A model generated the notes under the pieces. That model did not search any database, was not told the DNA's origin, and saw only the letters and a program-made list of their open reading frames with translations. The position numbers and the translations under genes are program-made. A DNA stretch of 64,000 bases, from the NCBI GenBank assembly GCA_948567375.1, contig OX419758.1:687001-751000 (forward strand). Reading direction: 5' to 3'. Shown piece after piece: positions 53,146-64,000 of the stretch. This DNA is from Lunularia cruciata (Eukaryota > Streptophyta > Marchantiopsida > Lunulariales > Lunulariaceae). How positions within the stretch are numbered: position 1 is the first letter of the stretch; every line of letters begins with the position of its first letter.

Positions 53146-56100
53146 ATGTCTATGACAACCCGGCAAATATCACTTTTGTGGTAATTGGGTAAGTAAAGTT
53201 TGTTCATGCAAAGATACGAGTCAAAATTGGTCAAATACAAAGTCAAACAGTAACATATGGTTCTTCTTGGTTGCATCTTTAATCTCTCAAGTAGAAACCA
53301 CACCCAGAAGAGAGTAACAAGCATTGATTTGCAGTCTTGTCACAAATTAACACTCCTTAATCACAACTCCATCAAATCTTTCCAAACAATCTTGATTGTG
53401 ATGATTCAGGCTCTCCCAAAAAATGGCATTTCACTGCAAAACAACTTTGCCTCAGAATTGTGTTCCACCCTTCCAATGAAGGCACAACTTCCTCGATCAA
53501 AATTGCTTCAAATCAACCTTACATTGCACTCACAAATGCAGAATACTACCAACACTACAATTCCTCTTAGATCTGTCAAGGCATTACTTCGATTGCACTT
53601 CACTTAGGATCAAACACACAGAATGAAGATCAAGGCTATGGAATCCAACATCCAACAAGCACACTAACTTGCACTTTGAATTTCTCCAAACACTCACAAA
53701 CACAATTGCAAAGTTGATACTCGGAATCAAGCTCAAGCGACGAGCACTACTTCATAGCACTTCGCTTTATCTATTCTCAGAATTATGAGCACTGAACAAC
53801 ATACGACTGCAGATGCCACTCTTAAATAGTGAACAAATCAATAGTTCTAACAACTATACCGTTCTACAACAACTTTTCTAGCCTACAAATCCGAAATGAC
53901 AATGCACTGCTTCATATCTACCTCTTCATATCTCAAAACTATTACTACTCCGATCCAATGTCTACTTCTTCCTCGGCTTTCAAACCCAAACCCAAAGTAA
54001 CTATACTTCCTACTACTGTGTCCTCGGGTTTCACATCTTCTACTTGTTCTACCAGATCTAGCAATTCTCTTTCTTGATCTGAAATTGCACTAGTGGGGAA
54101 TCTATCTAACTCTTCATCTCTCGACCCACTCTTCTCCAATGTCTCCACTGGTAATTCTAAAGACATCTGCACTCCTATGTTATCTACTTTGGGTTTTGCT
54201 CTAACCTCTTTCCGAAGTTTTTCTATCTCTAATTTTACTAAGTCTAATCTAATCAAAATATTGTCTTCTACTTCAAAGATCTTCCTGTCTACACGAGTTC
54301 TTAAACTAATCAACAAGGCATTCAAATCAGTGTCTTTTGCCTATCTTCGCCTCGTCTCTTGCACCAACAATTTCAACTCGTGCAACCTCATCTCTTCAAT
54401 TCAAATGTTGGCCTCTGTACTCAACATCGCGTTCATCCTAAGGACTATCTCCTTCAATGGCTCCAATCTCATCTTCCTCTCTCGCTCTCAATATGCAAGC
54501 CAGTCTTCCTTGTACATTGCTAATTCCGCTTCAAACTTGGCTTTCACTGTCTCCTTCTCCTTCTCCCTCTGTACAACGTTCTCCTCCTGATTACAAAGTA
54601 ACTCTCGTAATCTCTCTTCTTCCCTATACTGTGCTACCAACTCTCTTTGCCAGAGTTGCTTCTTCTCCTCTACACTCTCCATCACCCTATTGAGCTCTTG
54701 TTCCTCTCTACTACTCCTGCCATAGCATGGATAACTTCTACTCTTGAATCAGCAAACTGCTGCTTCAAAATCTTGTACTCAGCTACTTGTCTCTCCCTTG
54801 CTATGTCACTCTTCTTAACAAGATCTTCTTGATAACTCACTTCTCTCTTCAGGTCTTCAATTACCTGAGTTCTCACTACTGCCTCCGCTCGCAGTACTTC
54901 CCTTTCCTCCTCACCTCGGGTTATACTCTTCTTCAACTCCTAGTTCTCTTCTTTTAATCTTGACAACACATGCAAGACAGTCGTTACCTTTGGACAAGCC
55001 GACTGCATCTCCTTCTTCTTCTGCTCTAACTTCACCAGCAATGGACACACCACCTCCCGCAAATACTCAACTCCATCACTTGGGGTTAGTACTTCCTGCA
55101 TAGCCACTTCTCTTTGTACTTTGTGTTCATCTGATACTTGCTTTCTTCTCTGCAATCTTTGTATCGGAACGGACGCCTTGCTTCCCGAGCTTTCATTCGC
55201 TTCTTCCTTCACAGTACTCGGACTTGCATTGCACTTCACCTTACGTCTCAAGCGGACTCCTCTCTGAACTGCGATCTTCTTCTCTTCGGGCTTGGGTACC
55301 TCATCTTCCAACTTCATGTTGTCCTTGGCCTCGGTCTCTGCCTGCACTTCTTCTTCCTCTGCAACAACTGGCCTCAATGTTATTTCTCCTTCATCATCGC
55401 TGTCACTACTCATATCTCCACTCTGCAGTGTTAGCTTGGGCTCCTCCTTGTGTTCCGAGTCTTCTATCTTGCGCTCAGCATCACCTTCCAAGTCTTCATC
55501 TTCCGACTCGATCACCACCATGCCTCGCCTCGGGTTTCCTCTTCTTGTCTTCCGAGGTTTTGTCATGTCTTTGGCTTTGCCCTGCCAACTTTGCTTCTTC
55601 AATTTGGGAGTACTCACTTTGATCTCCACATTCTTCCCCGTCTTCTTGTAGTACTTGTTGGTGCTTCTGATTTGCAAGATGTATTGCTGCTCCTCTACAT
55701 CGACATCCTTTCTCAAATTGGGATGGAAATGCGACACCATCGGAGTATGCTTCACCGAGTTCAGCAAATTCAACCCGAGGTAGAAATGCGTTGCAAATGG
55801 CACGATGTAGTGTGGGGGCGATTTATCCCGTAGATTCCACACCATTTGTTGCGTTCTCCCATGGAAACACCTCGCCCAATTAATTGGTTCTCCTACAAAC
55901 AATTTGTGAAAGAACACCGCTTGGTGTTTCATCACATATGTTGTTCTCTCCGGCTTTAGGATTGCCATCAGAACACTCACAATTCCTCTCTTGACAGGGC
56001 CTTTGTAACTCTCTACTTTGTACCCATTCTTTGTCCGCTTTGATGAGAATGCATCTCTCACCTCTTGGGTTTCTTGGGCTATCTCTCCCTTCCCCAAGAA

Positions 56101-56935
56101 CATGGCCCCCTGCTCCAAGCCTATTTTGTTCTGCAATACTAGTCTCCAATCCAACTCTGTCCAGCGAGCCGGATTTCCTCTCTTCCCTTCTTCCTTGGGT
56201 CCATTGAGATACTTGCTCTCGATGATCTCTATCATGAAACCTGGAAAACTCACGTTCCAGTTCCACGCCAAGAAGGTGATCCAAAGTTGGCTCAAGACTT
56301 CGATCCTAGCAATCACATCTAACCTCCAAATTGCATGATTTCTCACTGCAAATTTGGAGTTCTTCTTTCCTCTTCCCATCTCTCCTACTTTCTCATTGTC
56401 TCTCGATTTCACTCTTGTGACTTCTCCCTTACACACTAACGCGTTTCCAACTTTATTTCCCTTCCCACGATCACCTACGTGATGACTTCTCAATGGCAAA
56501 GGAAAATTACTTGACATTACTTCATCGAGAGCTTGATTTTTATAGAGTTGCGCTTTCTTCATCTTTCTTCACTTTGAGTTTCTACCAAGAAATCACACCT
56601 CCTGCATGCACCTATCACTGTCAATCAAACTTTGCGCGTATGGGCCGCCAGTTTTGAACGGTCCCTTCTTGAATTTCTCGCCCCGACAAAAGGTTGTTAG
56701 ACTGACTTCACCTCGGGTTGAGCTCCCCTTGATACAAAGACTCCTTACTTTGGGTTGTATGCTGACAAGGCATTTCTGAGTACTTTGCCTTATGACCCAA
56801 AGTCACTTTACTTCGGGTTTCATCCCAAAGACTCTTTTCTTTGCCTTCTTTGGCCATACAGGTGCAATCCGACTCCTCTATACACTTCTTCTTCTCTATT
56901 TTGAAAAAACCAAAAAGTGTGGGCACCACAATGTC
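53146..56935 (-). mobile_element. Family A element, best copy (3.78 kb), with ATGTC duplication
   Basis: Element 53151-56930 is flanked by ATGTC at 53146-53150 and 56931-56935. In the sense direction it starts TGTGGTGCCCACAC and ends GGGTTGTCATA. No terminal direct repeats and no protease, reverse transcriptase, RNase H or integrase are visible. It has one long reading frame of its own and a TATA-like box near 53815-53830. It inserted into a diverged A relative. Its length equals that of the copy at 7942-22312 once the nested DNA there is removed. Confidence 0.88.
54940..56562 (-). CDS. Family A protein: conserved N-terminal domain and acidic middle
   Basis: 540 codons are open. Residues 1-60 are basic; residues 70-290 form the conserved part (FLAWNWNVSFPGFMIEIIES, RWTELDWRLVL, AILKPERTTYVMKHQAVFF, FATHFYLGLNLLNS). 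Residues 300-480 are highly charged with runs such as VIESEDEDLEGD. After that begins a coiled coil (LLVKLEQKKKEMQ) that continues in the sense direction to about 54250. No catalytic motif, signal peptide or membrane segment is seen. The segment from KPERTT to LGLNLL has the feel of plant transposon-associated proteins of unknown function, but that is only an impression. A fossil part of a retroelement-like unit. Confidence 0.75.
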   Translation of the reverse strand: MKKAQLYKNQALDEVMSSNFPLPLRSHHVGDRGKGNKVGNALVCKGEVTRVKSRDNEKVGEMGRGKKNSKFAVRNHAIWRLDVIARIEVLSQLWITFLAWNWNVSFPGFMIEIIESKYLNGPKEEGKRGNPARWTELDWRLVLQNKIGLEQGAMFLGKGEIAQETQEVRDAFSSKRTKNGYKVESYKGPVKRGIVSVLMAILKPERTTYVMKHQAVFFHKLFVGEPINWARCFHGRTQQMVWNLRDKSPPHYIVPFATHFYLGLNLLNSVKHTPMVSHFHPNLRKDVDVEEQQYILQIRSTNKYYKKTGKNVEIKVSTPKLKKQSWQGKAKDMTKPRKTRRGNPRRGMVVIESEDEDLEGDAERKIEDSEHKEEPKLTLQSGDMSSDSDDEGEITLRPVVAEEEEVQAETEAKDNMKLEDEVPKPEEKKIAVQRGVRLRRKVKCNASPSTVKEEANESSGSKASVPIQRLQRRKQVSDEHKVQREVAMQEVLTPSDGVEYLREVVCPLLVKLEQKKKEMQSACPKVTTVLHVLSRLKEEN

Positions 56936-58109
56936 TATTACCACTATCTTCTTGTTTCTACTCTTTAGGTAATATTCATTGCCTTCACAAACCCGCTTGA
57001 TGTAATATTGTTCATCCCCATCTGCTTCTCTTCATAAATTGGGGTGAAAATGGGACACCATCCATCCTCTCTCCTCTAAGCTAAGTTGATTTAGTCCAAA
57101 GTAGAAGTGGGCTACAAAGGGTACAAAGTAGTGGGGCGGCATATCCATTCTCCAACTAGTAATCATTTGCCCAACCCATTAGTGCAAATACTTTGCCTTA
57201 TCCACGGCTTCTCTTGCAAACATCTGGTGAAAGAAGATTGTCTATTGCATCATTAGATAGGTTCTTCACCTGGCTTTAACATAGCCATCATCATGTTGAT
57301 GATCCCTCTTTATACTAAATCCTTGTAGTTATCCACCTTGTATCCATTCTTGGTGCAAGGTCTACTGAAAGAATTTCTCATCTCGGTAGTTTCTTCCTAA
57401 GACTCACACTTTTGATAGAAGGTGACGCCTCCTACTTCTCTAGCTTCTCTCCCCAAGACTAATCTCCAATCCAACTCAGTCCATCAAGCTGGATTTCCTC
57501 TTTTACCTTCATGCTTGGGCCCCTCTTTGCAATTGAAGGCAGCTATTTCTACCATGAACCCTAGAAAGCTCAAATTCCAATTCCAAGCCAAAAATATGAT
57601 GCAAATTCTGGTTAAGACTTTGATTGTTGCCACTACATCTAGTCTAAAAATTGCAAGACCCCCCACTGGACTTTGCTTATTTCTCTTTGGGGCTATCATG
57701 TGCTTCTTCACTCTTTGCTTATGAAAGATCAAACCTGAGACTCTAACCCACTCCTCTTGCAAACTTGTAGTTTGCATTCCTTTAGATCAACTCTAAATAG
57801 GAATATAATATTTTCTAGACATTGTAGTGTTTCCTTGTCAAAATCTCAATTTTATAGTCTTTTGTGATTGTTCACTCTTCAGTTGCTTCTCCATTTACCC
57901 ACCAATTTTATGGGTTGGTCTCCTATCACTTTCAAGGTCATCTTGATCCCAAGGTAGTCACTTTCTTACCACATACTTTCTTGATTGGCTGAACCCAAGG
58001 AAAATTTGTTATAGGTTCTTTGGATCAGGTTGTGCATCACAATACAAAGTCCTTTACCTTTGGCTTCATACTTCTATCTTTCTAACCCGAGTCCTTCTAA
58101 CCTTTGACC

Positions 58110-61100
58110 TGTGAGCCGGCTTTCTCTCACTAAGGATGAATCTTTGATGGCTATTATGGTAGCGCACCATGGACTAAGAAGGCAAAGAACCCCAACTCCA
58201 TCATGCTCTTCCAAGGCTAACACTCCAAGACTCAAGACATTACTCACTAAAGAGCTTAATGAGAGAGAGATAGTTGCAAATGAAAGGATGATGAGTACCT
58301 CCACACCCCTAGTTTATATACTTGTAAAATAGTTACACACTAAAGTTACTAATTATCATAGTAACTCAAGTTAATAAGCTAAAAGTCAAGTAAAGTCAAA
58401 AATTATAAAGGAATATCCATCCACATGCTTAAGGCATATTCCCGTAATCACGTGGTCTTATTTTTACCCAACTACTAAGTCAAGGATTCATTCACATGGG
58501 CTATCCTTGAACTACAAAAGAATCCAAAACAAAAAGGCTTGTTGGTCCAAGAGTTTTTAACTTTCCTCAAAGCCAAACACCTAAGAATATACCAAGTCAA
58601 TACACTAGAATCCAAATAGTGGTGCTCATCTTTCCCACTTCCTCTAAAGTAAGGCTACCTCTATTTTAACTATGACTAACTTTAGCTAATCATGACTAAT
58701 ATAGAATCATAATTATCTATATAATTAATATCTCTCAATTACTCATAGTACCAAACTAAGTATCAAAATAGCACATACATGCACAAATGGGTGTTATATT
58801 TACCCCTAGATTAAGATTTCACTTTGTCCTCAAAGTGAAGGTCTCTCTACCTTCTATGATATATCTTCAACTTTTCATGGTTAATCCTATCAAAGTATCT
58901 TCCTCCCAACTCCTTGAGATCATAGTGTAATTGCTCCACACCTTCTCCACTATGAAAGGTCCAAAGTACTTAAGGCAAAAACTTCTTCTACACTCTCTTG
59001 AATCATATGGAATGAAACAACATTAACCAATCACCTTCTTTGAAGAGCTCCAACTTCTTCTTGCCTTCCCTCTTGTCATAGTTCTCCTTTTATTTCCTTT
59101 GGGCTTGTTCCATTTGAACCATAGCAACGTCTCTTGCCTCCTCCAATTCCATGAGTTGATCTTTCCTTGATTTCTCTTCATCACCTCCATGTGCTTTCTT
59201 CAATCTCCAATGAATGCTTTGGAAGGTAGGAAGATCAAAGTGAATAGGTAAGTTAGACTCAATACCATATACCAAATGAAATGGAGAATATCCAAAGAAA
59301 GTCTTCATGGTTATCTTATACACTCACAATCCTGCATGAATCTTCTTGTCTGAATGAAGTTTAGCCCCCTTCATTTCTGTATCTTTGGCCAACATCATGC
59401 ACAAGATCTGATTGGTTTTCTCTACCAAGCCATCTGAATTTGGCTTATAGGATGTAGTTACTCTTTGTGTAGTAGAGAAATGTCATAGCATGGATGTGAG
59501 ATGCTTCCTATAAAATCTCTTTCTCTATTAGAAACTAACTCCAAAGTGCATCCAAACCTAGTGCTGATGTGCTCATAAAAAAATCTACCAACTTCATCTT
59601 CATTCTTGTCCCTCAATGGTCTAGTCCCAACCAACTTGGTAAAGTAATCAATAACTACCATAATGTACCAATTACTCCTTGTGGTTCTATTGAGAGGACC
59701 TACAAAGTCAATTCTCCACTTCTCAAAAGGTCCTAGCAATGGGATTGATCTAAGTGGTGGAGTGGAATTAGACTTTCTAGCAAAAGGTTAAAAAACATGA
59801 TAATTTTTGCAATAATCAAGACATTTCTTGAAATTCCCTCTCCAACGGTAACCTACATCTAGAATCTTTAAAGTAGTTACCTTTTCTGCAAAGTTCCTCC
59901 ACACATTAGACCTTCATGAAACTTCATTATGAGTAGGATAGACTCTTTCTTACCCATTGCTTTGAAGTAGACCATCTACTCCTTGGTGAAAAATAATATC
60001 TTCCACCAGTGTGTAAGGTCTAGATCTTGCTGCAAGGGCCTTCCTCTCCCTAGCATGCATCCCTTTTGGATAGTTACCTCCTGTAATAAAATCCACACTC
60101 TCCTTGTACTCCATTGGAACCTCTTGATGATTCAGATTTTCATGAGCTCTTCATCCAAGAAGGAATCATCCATCGGCTCATCTCCATCATGATCATAGGC
60201 CCTAAATAACAAATCAGCATTTGCATGTTTCTTCCTTGGCCTATCATCAATGGTGTAGTCATACTTAGACAAGAGTATAATCCACCTTGCTAGTCTCCCT
60301 TCCACATTAGGCTTGTTGAAGATGCACTTCAAAGCCTTGTGATCCACGACAATAATGGCTTTCTCTCCAATCAAGTAGTATTTAAACTTCTTGAGACCAA
60401 ACATCACTACCAACCCTTCTCTCCCCGCAATAGAGTAGTTCTTCTCTACTAAAACCATGTGCCTACTAGCATAAGCTATTGGATGATCATGCCCATCTTG
60501 GTCTAATTGACTAAGAGTGCATCCTATAGCTACATTGGAAGCATCCGTGTAGAGGTTGAAGGGCTTACTTTGATCAAGTTTAGCAATAATGGGAGTTGCA
60601 ACAAGGGATTGCTTGAGCTCTTCAAAATATTTGGGAGCCTCCTTGTCTTCCAAAATCACCATGTAATCTACACCCTTCCTCATATAGATGGTCAATGCAT
60701 AAGCATTGACCTAAACCATAAAATTAATATAAGCCTTGTTGGAAAATGAGAACATGAACGTCTTATAGTACGCAACCATCCCCAAGAATTGACATAAGCT
60801 TATCAAGCTTGAAGGGAATGGAAGGTCTAAGATTTTCCTTACCTTCTAAGCGTCAACTGCTATTCCATCCTTGGAGATGATGTGCTCCAAAGTAGACCTT
60901 CTTTACATCCAAAAATGTGCTTCTCTGAAGCCAAAGATGAAGCCAAAGGTACATGGGCTTCATCCAAGCATTGCAAGACCTTGATCAGGTGCTCAAATTG
61001 CTCCTCCTTGCTCCCATAGACACAAAAATCATCAAAAAAGTCTCTCACAAAGTTCCCAATGAAAAGTTCAAATACCTTGTTCATGAACCATTGGAATGTG

Positions 61101-61482
61101 GCTGGAGCATTGCAAAGCCTTAAAGGCATGACTTTGAAAGTGTAAGTCCTCCAAGGTGTGATAAATGTGGTGAGTTGTTGATACTCTGGTGCAATCTTGA
61201 TTTGGTTATATTCACTATAACCATCTCTAAAACTATACCTCTCATGACTTGCAACCTCCTCCAAGATCTCATCAATGAATGGTAATGGGTAGTAGTCCTT
61301 CTTGGTAATAGCATTGAGCTTCTTGTAATCCACACATACCCGAAGCTTGCCATTCTTTTTCTTCACAATGACAATTGGAAACATTGATTTTGAATTCTCC
61401 ACCTCAAAGATAAATCCAACTTCCTAGAGCTTATCAATCTCCTCCTTCACAACCAAAGCTATTGGGGGGCTAATGCAATGTT
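58110..61482 (-). mobile_element. Family D element, 3' half with LTR
   Basis: In the sense direction: reverse transcriptase (61402-60860; LRVCVDYKKLNAITKKDYYP, LCNAPATFQWFMNKVFE), RNase H (about 60695-60132; YTDASNVAIGCTLSQ), integrase (about 59800-59100; WRIDFVGPLNRTTRSNWYIM) and a 3' LTR at 58110-58798. The 5' part stops at 61482 against an A fragment. The reverse transcriptase wording (LPFIDEILEEVASHERYSF, GYSEYNQIKIAPE) is of the Tat/Athila kind. Worn, with many breaks. Confidence 0.82.
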
Positions 61483-62556
61483 GTAACAACCCAACAAGTA
61501 TCACTTTTGTGGTAATCAGAAAAATAGAGTTTTTTCCCATAGAGATACAAGTCAAAGATGTTCAAATACAAAGCAAAAATTAACAATTTAGTTCATCTTT
61601 AGTCTCTTAGGTAGAAACCACACCCGAAGAGAGTAACAAGCTTTAATTTGCAGTCTTCTAACAAATTAACAATCCTTAATCACAACTCTATCAAATTTTG
61701 TCCAAACAAATCTTGATTGTGATGATTCAGACTCTCCCAAATATGACTACTTCACTACAAAACAACCTTGCCTTAGAATTGCGTTCCACCCTTCCTCCAA
61801 AGGCACAACTTCCTTGATTGAAATTACCTTGCATCAATCATGCACTACACTCACAAATGCATAATACTACCAACATTACAATTCCTCTCAGACTTGTTAA
61901 GGCATTGCGTTGGTTGCACGTCACTCAAGATAAAACACACTGAATGAAGATCAACATCGTGGAATCTAGCATCCAACAAGCACACAAACTTGCACTTCAA
62001 AATTCTTCCAACACTCACAAACACAAACACAAGATTGATACTCAAAATTAAGCTCAAGCAAAGAGCACTCAAAAAAAAACACTTTGCTTTATATATCTTC
62101 AAAATTACAAATGTTGAACAACATTATGCTACAAATGTCTCCTCTAAATAGACAGAGCACTGATAGTTACTAACAACTACATCATTCTACAACAACTTTA
62201 CAAATCGGCAAATCCAAAATGACAATGCACCTCTACATATTTGCCTCTTCATATTTCAAAATTGTTACTACTCCGATCTGATGACAACCTCAACTTTGGC
62301 TTCTAAACCCAATATTCCTTCAAGAATTTCCACTTCTTAGGCTCTCTCTAATACTACTCCTAAATCTTCTATTTCTCTTATTTCTTCACTACAAGCTACA
62401 ATTGCACTCCTCTTTACTCTATCCACATCATTATTTCTCACCCATTCTTTTGTACTGTCTAAGGTAACTCATCTAATGACACTTGCACTCCTACTTCTAC
62501 CGCTTTGGATTTCTTCTTTAACTTCACCTCACTACAAAGTTTATCCAAGTCTGATC
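61483..62556 (-). mobile_element. Family A 3' part
   Basis: It starts with TGTAACAACCC (inverted A terminus) and contains the TATA-like region near 62150 and the end of the coiled-coil frame. The 5' remainder is cut off by the D LTR at 62557. Diverged. Confidence 0.7.
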
Positions 62557-64000
62557 TATAGCACCTATTTGTGTACGTGTGTGATATTGTGATATTTAGC
62601 TTGGTATTACAAGTACAAGACATTATTTATTTAGAGTTAAAGGATAGTTCTACATTAGTCATGATTAGCTAAAGTTAGTTATAGTAAGATAGAGGCAACC
62701 TTACTTTAGACAAAAAAGAAAAGATGAGCACCACTATTTTGGATTCTAGTGTGTTGACTTAGTATTATTCCCAGGTGTTTGGCTTTGAATAAAGAGTTGA
62801 GAACTCTTGGGCCTGCAAGCCTTTTAGTTTTGGATTCTTCTATAGTCCAAGGATAGCCTATGTGAAGGAATCCTTGATTGAGTGGTTGGGTCAGGATAAG
62901 ATCACATGCTTAATGGAATATGCCCATATGGATAGATATTCCTTTCTACTTTTTGACTTTACTTGACTTTTAGCCTAGTAACTTGAGTTACTCCAATAAT
63001 TAGTAACTTTGGTGTGTAACTATTCCACAAGTATATTAAACAAGGGGTGAGGAAGTACTCATCATCCTTTCATTTGCAACTATCTCTCTCTCATTGAGTT
63101 CTCTAGTGAGCAATTGACTTGAGTCTTGGAGTGTTAGCCTTGGAAGAGTATGATGGAGTTGAGGTTCCTTGCCTTCTTAGTCCATGGTGTGCTACCATAA
63201 TAGCCATCAGAGGTTCATCCTGAGTGAGAGACAAGCTGGCTCACATTTTTGGTTCCATTACCGGGACCTCTCTAGAAGGCAAGATAATGTTCAGCATATA
63301 ATTCTAGATTAGAAAGAAGGAGGCTATGAGAGCTCACTTGGAGAGACTTTAAGGGAGGAGAGGGTTGAAATTATGTTAGAGAATTTGGACTCATGTGTAA
63401 ACCTGTAGGTCATTATGATGTCTTTGAGGTGATTTTGTACATCTTGTACACTTGAGAAGATTGAAAAGATTGTGTGAGATGGATGGCAGATTTTGGGGAT
63501 TAAGGTGATTTTGGACCAAATCTCAAGTTTGGGATTTGGGGTTGAAATTTCTACATATGATAGCTTGGGTTACTTGAAATTATTGTGAGATCTGCTATAT
63601 GCACTCGGCTAGAATTTTTTTAAGTTGATAGGGTAAACAACTCCCGCAACTGCATGCTCTCTAGAAATTGTATAGGGTCTGCCATTTTTTCAATTTTCAG
63701 TGGATTGTAATGAAACTTTACAAGAAAATTCAGTGCATTGTATCCTACCTGTTGACAAAAAAATTAGACATAGATCATTTGTGAGAGAGAGTTATAAGTT
63801 TTTTAAGTGAGTGGGGTGGTTTTTAGACCAAATTTGAAATATGTGTGCTGAATAGAAAGGTGCCTAGGCCAAATGGCTTAATGAAACAATCTAACATTTT
63901 GCAGGGATGAATTTCCTGGAGTTTTGATCAAGTATAAAAAATTTCAGAGCACTGTGACATACCAATTGTGAGTTTTGATTGACATTGTGAAGAAGGGTCA
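62557..64000 (+). mobile_element. Family D element, 5' LTR and leader, running off the window
   Basis: 5' LTR 62557-63245 (worn TG start, end GGCTCACA) is followed by TTTTTGGTTCCATTACCGGG, a primer site close to the TGGCGCCGTTGCCGGGGA type used by Tat/Athila elements. The remaining 740 bp are leader without coding sequence; gag would lie beyond the window. Confidence 0.78.
63248..63265 (+). other. Primer-binding site of family D
   Basis: TTGGTTCCATTACCGGGA lies three bases after the LTR. It differs from the typical Tat/Athila primer site by C-to-T and G-to-A changes, as expected after methylation-linked decay. Confidence 0.6.

Larger units (their letters stand above)
50698..58109 (-). mobile_element. 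Older family A relative, split by a younger A element
   Basis: It starts at 50698 with TGCAACAACCC (the inverted A 3' terminus) and resumes after the inserted A copy at 56936. Without the insertion it is about 3.6 kb. It encodes relatives of both parts of the A protein: coiled coil (52117-52548), acidic middle (52512-53009) and the conserved N-terminal domain (FLAWNWNLSFLGFMVEI, 57484-57777). The sequence is well diverged from the younger A copies. The 5' end meets a D LTR at 58110. Broken in several places. Confidence 0.75.

Overview
This 64-kb window looks like repeat-rich nuclear DNA of a non-seed land plant (bryophyte, lycophyte or fern). The best clue is a four-exon microbial-type terpene synthase-like (MTPSL) gene at 33.0-35.0 kb, a family known from non-seed plants and not from seed plants. 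The exact species cannot be read from the sequence. Nearly everything else is LTR-retrotransposon DNA, inserted in several nested layers.

Left part (1-27.6 kb). A Gypsy family here called C dominates. Its best copy (8569-19152, minus strand) carries gag, protease, a DNMT3-like cytosine-5 DNA methyltransferase, reverse transcriptase, RNase H, integrase and a C-terminal PHD finger. So a chromatin writer and a chromatin reader sit in one retroelement. The copy lies in a 3.8-kb element of family A (7942-22312), which lies in an older, truncated C copy (7440-25231, plus strand). The C copy itself holds a solo LTR of family D (16689-17367). Three target-site duplications (TTGAC, AAGG, GACC) prove the order. 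An inverted 5' piece of C (25340-27292) follows. Older C relatives, including a methyltransferase tail, form a large inverted repeat at 0.4-6.5 kb around a pyrimidine-rich 3.2-kb insertion.

Middle (27.6-35.9 kb). This is the least repeat-masked stretch. It holds local tandem duplications, three dispersed copies of an approximately 75-bp motif, a TATA box and the MTPSL gene. The gene has all splice sites and both metal-binding motifs, but one in-frame stop near its N-terminus.

Right part (35.9-64 kb). There is a Tat/Athila-like family (D) in several pieces on both strands, more A copies (2.5 to 3.8 kb, no internal pol, TG...CA ends, 5-bp duplications, a coiled-coil reading frame), and a young chromovirus (B, 42910-48551). 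B has LTRs about 99% identical, a TGGTATCAGAGC primer site, a chromodomain and a dense array of perfect heat-shock elements in each LTR. B landed in an older relative of itself, and a solo B LTR lies at 38474-38895.

No rRNA, functional tRNA, CRISPR array or bacterial-type operon was seen. Family letters A-D are labels for this report only.
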